Below are positions 60,554 to 64,000 of a stretch of 64,000 nucleotides of DNA, piece by piece; within the stretch, counting starts at the first letter, position 1, and each line of letters begins with the position of its first letter. The stretch covers positions 62,001 through 126,000 of the forward strand of contig NZ_JAADZW010000008.1 in the NCBI RefSeq assembly GCF_010645065.1, in the 5' to 3' direction. The DNA comes from Flavobacterium fluviatile (GTDB lineage Bacteria > Bacteroidota > Bacteroidia > Flavobacteriales > Flavobacteriaceae). The notes under the pieces were generated by a model. The model saw only the letters and a list, made by a program, of their open reading frames with translations, made no database searches and had not been told where the DNA came from. The translations under genes were made by a program, and so were the position numbers.

Positions 60554-60622
60554 TCTCAAGTTTCAGGTTTCAGGTTGCTTTAACGTGAAACTTGAAACTT
60601 GAAACCTGAAACCTGAAACAAA
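60554..60622. repeat. GTTTCAGG/CCTGAAAC stem-loop, copy 2
   Basis: CAAGTTTCAGGTTTCAGG pairs with CCTGAAACCTGAAAC around TTTAACGTGAAAC. It lies between trpG and the GNAT gene. Confidence 0.78.
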
Positions 60623-60629
60623 CGAAACA

Positions 60630-61037
60630 ATGAAAATAACTATATCAGAAACCAGACAAATCAACATCGAAGATATCTTGATTTTATACAAAGCCAATGA
60701 ATGGAGTTCAGCCAGCAAACCAAATGAACTGTACAATGGCCTTTTAAATTCTGAAACTTTAGTGACTGCCTGGGAAGGGAAAAAGCTGGTTGGATTAGGG
60801 AACGCTATTTCAGATGGATTCTTAACCGTTTATTATCCGCATTTATTAGTGCTTCCGGAATATCAGGGAAAAGGAATCGGCAAATTGATTATGGATAAAA
60901 TGCAGGAGAAATACAGTCACTTTCACATGCAGATGTTAACGGCCGACGGAAGAGCAGTTGATTTCTACAGAAAAAACGGTTTTGAAAGAGCCGGAAAAAC
61001 AGAACCCATGTGGATTTATCAGGGTAATGAACATTAA
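60630..61037 (+). CDS. GNAT acetyltransferase
   Basis: A 135-residue GNAT-fold protein. LVLPEYQGKGIGKLIMDKMQ is the acetyl-CoA loop (Q/RxxGxG/A), and DGRAVDFYRKNGFERAG is the C-terminal part. The substrate is unknown. It is placed between trpG and trpD and flanked by the stem-loops on both sides. It has no known role in tryptophan synthesis. Confidence 0.88.
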   Translation: MKITISETRQINIEDILILYKANEWSSASKPNELYNGLLNSETLVTAWEGKKLVGLGNAISDGFLTVYYPHLLVLPEYQGKGIGKLIMDKMQEKYSHFHMQMLTADGRAVDFYRKNGFERAGKTEPMWIYQGNEH

Positions 61038-61040
61038 AAA

Positions 61041-61097
61041 AGTTTCAGGTTTCAATTTATAAGTTTCAAGTTCGCACCGAACCTGAAACTTGAAACA
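61041..61097. repeat. GTTTCAGG/CCTGAAAC stem-loop, copy 3
   Basis: A shorter copy: AGTTTCAGGTTTCAA...AAGTTTCAAGTTC with the right arm GAACCTGAAACTTGAAAC. It lies before trpD. Confidence 0.72.
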
Positions 61098-61117
61098 AAA
61101 AAAACTAAAATAAAAAA

Positions 61118-62110
61118 ATGAAAACAATATTAAACAAATTAATCAATCACGAAGTGCTTACAAAAGAAGAGGCAAAAAACGTATTGATTAATATTTCAAG
61201 CGGTCAATACAATCCAGGTCAGATTTCGGCTTTTTTGACCGTATTTATGATGCGAAGCATTACGATTGAAGAATTAATCGGTTTCAGGGAAGCACTTTCT
61301 GAATTGTGTATCCGTATTGACCTATCCGATTATAACACTATAGATTTGGTGGGTACCGGCGGGGATGGAAAAGATACTTTCAACATTTCGACTCTGGCAT
61401 CATTTGTAACAGCCGGAGCCGGAATAAAAGTCACAAAGCATGGTAATTACGGGGTTTCATCCATTACAGGTTCAAGTAATGTTATGGAAGCACTGGGAGT
61501 TAAATTTAGCAACGATCCCAGTTTCCTTGAAAAATGTGTAGATAAGGCGGGTATTTGTATTCTGCACGCACCCCTATTCCACCCTGCTATGAAACATGTT
61601 GGACCACTTCGTAAAGAACTGGCAGTCAGAACCATTTTTAACATCCTTGGTCCGCTAATAAATCCTTCTTTTCCGAAAAATCAATTACTGGGAGTTTTCA
61701 ATCTGGAATTGGCGAGAATGTATGCTTATCTCTATCAAAATACGGATAGTAATTTTACAATTGTACACGCATTGGATGGTTATGATGAAATCTCCTTGAC
61801 AGGACCGACCAAAATAATTACACATAGCACAGAAGGTATGCTGAATCCGGAAGATTTTGGTGTTCAATTAATTAAACAAAGCGACATCAAAGGAGGTGAA
61901 ACTGTTGCGGAATCGGCAGAAATTTTCACAAAAATCATTTCAGGAAACGGAACCGAAGCACAAAATAATGTTGTTTGTGCTAATGCCGGAATGGCGATTG
62001 CAACGGTTACAAAATGTCCTCCACTGGAAGGATTTGAACTGGCAAAAGAAAGTTTATTATCCGGAAAAGGATTAGTAGCTTTGAATAAATTACAAGAATT
62101 AAGTAAATAA
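61118..62110 (+). CDS. trpD: Anthranilate phosphoribosyltransferase
   Basis: A 330-residue TrpD. VGTGGDGKDTFNISTLASF is the phosphoribosyl-diphosphate and metal-binding motif, KHGNYGVSSITGSSNVMEAL follows, and VRTIFNILGPLINPS is the anthranilate-side motif. It transfers the phosphoribosyl group to anthranilate. It follows the third stem-loop and precedes the fourth. Confidence 0.96.
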   Translation: MKTILNKLINHEVLTKEEAKNVLINISSGQYNPGQISAFLTVFMMRSITIEELIGFREALSELCIRIDLSDYNTIDLVGTGGDGKDTFNISTLASFVTAGAGIKVTKHGNYGVSSITGSSNVMEALGVKFSNDPSFLEKCVDKAGICILHAPLFHPAMKHVGPLRKELAVRTIFNILGPLINPSFPKNQLLGVFNLELARMYAYLYQNTDSNFTIVHALDGYDEISLTGPTKIITHSTEGMLNPEDFGVQLIKQSDIKGGETVAESAEIFTKIISGNGTEAQNNVVCANAGMAIATVTKCPPLEGFELAKESLLSGKGLVALNKLQELSK

Positions 62111-62115
62111 TTTTT

Positions 62116-62188
62116 TAGTTTCAAGTTTCAGGTTTCAGGTTTCAAGTTGTTGGAACGTGAAACTAAAAAAACTTGAAACTTGAAACAA
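62116..62188. repeat. GTTTCAGG/CCTGAAAC-type stem-loop, copy 4
   Basis: TAGTTTCAAGTTTCAGGTTTC and GAACGTGAAAC with the right arm ACTTGAAACTTGAAAC. The TTG at 62180 inside it is not a start codon of trpC. Confidence 0.75.
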
Positions 62189-62197
62189 ATAAAAATA

Positions 62198-62977
62198 ATG
62201 AACATCTTAGATAAAATCATAATAGACAAAAAAAGAGAAGTAATTCTAAAGAAATCAATTATTCCGGTTTCGCAATTAGAAGCTTCAGTATTCTTTCCAA
62301 AACATACTATTTCTCTTAGTCAGAAATTAAGAGAAAGCAACTCCGGAATTATCGCAGAACACAAACGCCGTTCACCTTCTAAATCAATCATCAATAACAA
62401 TTTCACGGTTGAAGAAGTAGTTAAAGGCTACGAAGATGCCGGAGCCTGCGGAATTTCAGTTCTAACTGACGGAAAATATTTTGGAGGTTCACTGGACGAT
62501 TTACTTCTGGCAAGAGCTTCAGTAAATATTCCGCTTTTGCGAAAAGAATTTATTGTTGACGAATATCAAATTCTGGAAGCAAAATCCCATGGAGCCGATT
62601 TGATTCTGTTAATCGCAGCGGTTTTAACGCGTGAAGAAATCAAATCCCTATCTGAATTTGCAAAAAAATTAGGGTTAGAAGTTTTACTTGAAGTGCACAA
62701 TTTGGAAGAACTGCAAAAATCGATTATGCCGAGTTTAGACATGATCGGGGTGAACAACAGAAACCTGAAAACATTCGAAGTAAGCCTGGATTTCAGCAAA
62801 CAGCTGGCTTCTCAAATTCCGGATGAATTTGTAAAAGTTTCTGAAAGCGGGATTTCATCCTTAGAAGCAATTCAGGAATTAAAGCCTTACGGTTACAAAG
62901 GCTTCTTAATTGGAGAAAACTTCATGAAAACTGATAATGCCGGACAGGCAGCAACAGAATTTATTAATAAACTATAA
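62198..62977 (+). CDS. trpC: Indole-3-glycerol phosphate synthase
   Basis: A 259-residue (beta/alpha)8 barrel. The ATG at 62198 (MNILDKIIIDKKREVILKKS) is preferred over a TTG at 62180, which lies in the stem-loop repeat. IIAEHKRRSPSKSIINN is the lysine-containing strand, CGISVLTDGKYFGGSLDDL and LRKEFIVDEYQILEAKSHGA follow, and VNNRNLKTFEVSLDFS and SESGISS close the active site. It makes indole glycerol phosphate. TrpF is separate here. Confidence 0.95.
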   Translation: MNILDKIIIDKKREVILKKSIIPVSQLEASVFFPKHTISLSQKLRESNSGIIAEHKRRSPSKSIINNNFTVEEVVKGYEDAGACGISVLTDGKYFGGSLDDLLLARASVNIPLLRKEFIVDEYQILEAKSHGADLILLIAAVLTREEIKSLSEFAKKLGLEVLLEVHNLEELQKSIMPSLDMIGVNNRNLKTFEVSLDFSKQLASQIPDEFVKVSESGISSLEAIQELKPYGYKGFLIGENFMKTDNAGQAATEFINKL

Positions 62978-62984
62978 ATTTAAG

Positions 62985-63048
62985 TTTGCCACTAATTACA
63001 CAAATTTCCGCGAATTAATTTAGTATAATTCGAGTAATTCGTGGCAAA
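62985..63048. repeat. GCCACGAATTAC-type palindromic repeat
   Basis: TTTGCCACTAATTAC (62985-62999) pairs with GTAATTCGTGGCAAA (63034-63048) with one mismatch. Inside are CGCGAATT and AATTCG. It lies between trpC and trpF. Confidence 0.7.
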
Positions 63049-63056
63049 AAAATTAA

Positions 63057-63129
63057 AACAAAGCTTTGCGAACTTAGCGTTTTTAAGCACACTCAAAAGC
63101 AAAAAACCTTAGCGCACTTTGCGGTAAAA
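63057..63129. repeat. CGCAAAG repeat, right half only
   Basis: CAAAGCTTTGCGAACTTAGCG...CCTTAGCGCACTTTGCGGTAAAA matches the right half of the repeat at 51838-51959. It directly follows the TTTGCCAC palindrome and ends 12 bp before trpF. Confidence 0.65.
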
Positions 63130-63140
63130 CATACAACGAA

Positions 63141-63773
63141 ATGAAACTCAAAATATGCGGCATGAAATATCCTGAAAATATCCTCGAAGTAGGTGCACTC
63201 CTGCCCGATTATATGGGATTTATTTTCTGGGAAAAGTCCGCGAGATATTGCAACGAAAATGTACCCGAATTGGTCAAAACCATCAAAAAAACGGGCGTTT
63301 TCGTTAATCAGAGTCAGGAAGAAATTCTGGAGAAAGTCGAAAAACACGATTTACAAGCCATTCAGTTACACGGAAATGAATCGGTTGAATTTTGTTCAGA
63401 ATTAAAAAAACAATTGCCAGAGAAAATCGAAATTATTAAAGTATTTTCGGCTGACGAAAATTTTGATTTTGAAATCATTAACCCTTTTGAAGATGTGTGC
63501 GATTACTTCCTGTTTGATACCAAAGGAAAATTACCGGGTGGAAACGGAACTACTTTCGACTGGAATATCTTAAAAAAATACAATTCGAAAAAGCCTTTCT
63601 TTTTAAGCGGTGGCATCGGAATGAATGAATTAAAAGCCATTGAAGAGATCTCAAAAACCAAATTACCTATTTATGCAGTCGATGTAAATAGTAAATTTGA
63701 GATTGAACCGGGGCTGAAAAATAAAAATCTATTAAGCAATTTTAAAAGCAAATTTGAAATTGTAAACATCTAA
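63141..63773 (+). CDS. trpF: Phosphoribosylanthranilate isomerase
   Basis: A 210-residue barrel enzyme. [20 protein letters not shown] carries the catalytic cysteine (CGM), [12 protein letters not shown] and the QLHGNES motif follow, and the acidic [20 protein letters not shown] and [11 protein letters not shown] complete the active site. It isomerises phosphoribosylanthranilate. It lies between repeats and trpB, with the trpB ATG 12 bp after its stop. Confidence 0.95.
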   Translation: MKLKICGMKYPENILEVGALLPDYMGFIFWEKSARYCNENVPELVKTIKKTGVFVNQSQEEILEKVEKHDLQAIQLHGNESVEFCSELKKQLPEKIEIIKVFSADENFDFEIINPFEDVCDYFLFDTKGKLPGGNGTTFDWNILKKYNSKKPFFLSGGIGMNELKAIEEISKTKLPIYAVDVNSKFEIEPGLKNKNLLSNFKSKFEIVNI

Positions 63774-63784
63774 AATTTAAAAAA

Positions 63785-64000
63785 ATGAATTTTAACGTTG
63801 ACGAAAAAGGATATTACGGAGAATTTGGAGGAGCTTACATCCCTGAAATGCTGTATCCAAATGTAGAAGAATTACGCCAAAAGTATTTAAGTATCATGGA
63901 CGAACCTGATTTTAAGGCAGAGTTCAACCAATTACTAAAAGATTATGTAGGACGACCTAGTCCGTTGTATTTTGCAAAACGTTTGTCTGAAAAATACAAT
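63785..64000 (+). CDS. trpB: Tryptophan synthase beta chain (partial, off right edge)
   Basis: The 72 visible codons read [20 protein letters not shown], then [14 protein letters not shown] and [20 protein letters not shown]. This is the N-terminus of TrpB, before the PLP lysine. TrpB joins indole and serine. The rest, and presumably trpA, lie beyond the window. Confidence 0.95.
   Translation, partial: MNFNVDEKGYYGEFGGAYIPEMLYPNVEELRQKYLSIMDEPDFKAEFNQLLKDYVGRPSPLYFAKRLSEKYN

Noticed and set aside
62180..62197. TTG start of trpC
   Set aside because: Lies in the stem-loop repeat; the ATG at 62198 matches the family N-terminus.

Overview
The window is a piece of a Flavobacterium-like chromosome (Bacteroidota). 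The evidence is the low GC content, SusC/SusD pairs, signal peptides and lipoproteins of Bacteroidota type, TTTG-N19-TAnnTTTG promoters, the lack of clear Shine-Dalgarno sequences, and intergenic palindromic repeats in several families. No rRNA, tRNA, CRISPR array, prophage or transposase was found. Both ends are cut: a SulP transporter runs off the left edge and trpB runs off the right edge.

Layout. (1) 1-3640: SulP anion transporter, a small exported protein, and a divergent dps/oxyR pair. (2) 3740-18539: a pectin utilisation locus on the minus strand, in transcription order GH28, SusC, SusD, esterase, GH105, GH105, GH43, PL10, GH28, CE12 rhamnogalacturonan acetylesterase. (3) 18823-21140: two nearly identical LacI-family regulators on the plus strand. 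(4) 21322-32411: the intracellular uronate pathway on the minus strand, in transcription order two hexuronate-type MFS transporters, kduI, kduD, uxaC, kdgK, eda, uxaB, uxaA. (5) 32862-42264: an esterase followed by mixed genes (acyltransferase, acyl-CoA oxidase-like enzyme, a broken GNAT gene, a glycosyltransferase, gapN, a rhodanese). (6) 42600-51837: a loose sulfur and respiration island with a Crp/Fnr regulator, TauE exporter, cydAB, a metallo-beta-lactamase/rhodanese fusion and a split YeeE/YedE transporter. (7) 52044-57115: glpD, a marR-nitroreductase-yceI unit and a secreted beta-helix protein. (8) 57217-64000: the trp operon with a Trp-codon leader peptide and attenuator.

How the genes work together. 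Regions 2 to 4 form one system. Surface and periplasmic enzymes de-acetylate and cut pectin, SusCD imports oligomers, GH105 and GH28 enzymes finish them to monomers, the MFS carriers bring uronates across the inner membrane, and KduI/KduD plus UxaC/UxaB/UxaA both lead to 2-keto-3-deoxygluconate, which KdgK and Eda turn into pyruvate and glyceraldehyde 3-phosphate. Three promoters (GH28-susCD, kduI, first MFS gene) carry the same 14-bp palindrome TGTAATCGATTRCA placed directly against the -7 box. This points to one LacI-type switch for the whole system.

The most interesting observations are this uniform operator geometry with duplicated LacI regulators, the complete trp attenuator with mutually exclusive hairpins, the paired MarR operators overlapping both promoter elements, and several families of intergenic structured repeats. 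These include ACCATATAAGT inverted repeats, an 82-bp tandem triplication, GAAACCTGAAAC stem-loops between trp genes, and a GCGTT...AACGC structured element. All assignments come from reading the sequence; no database search was run.
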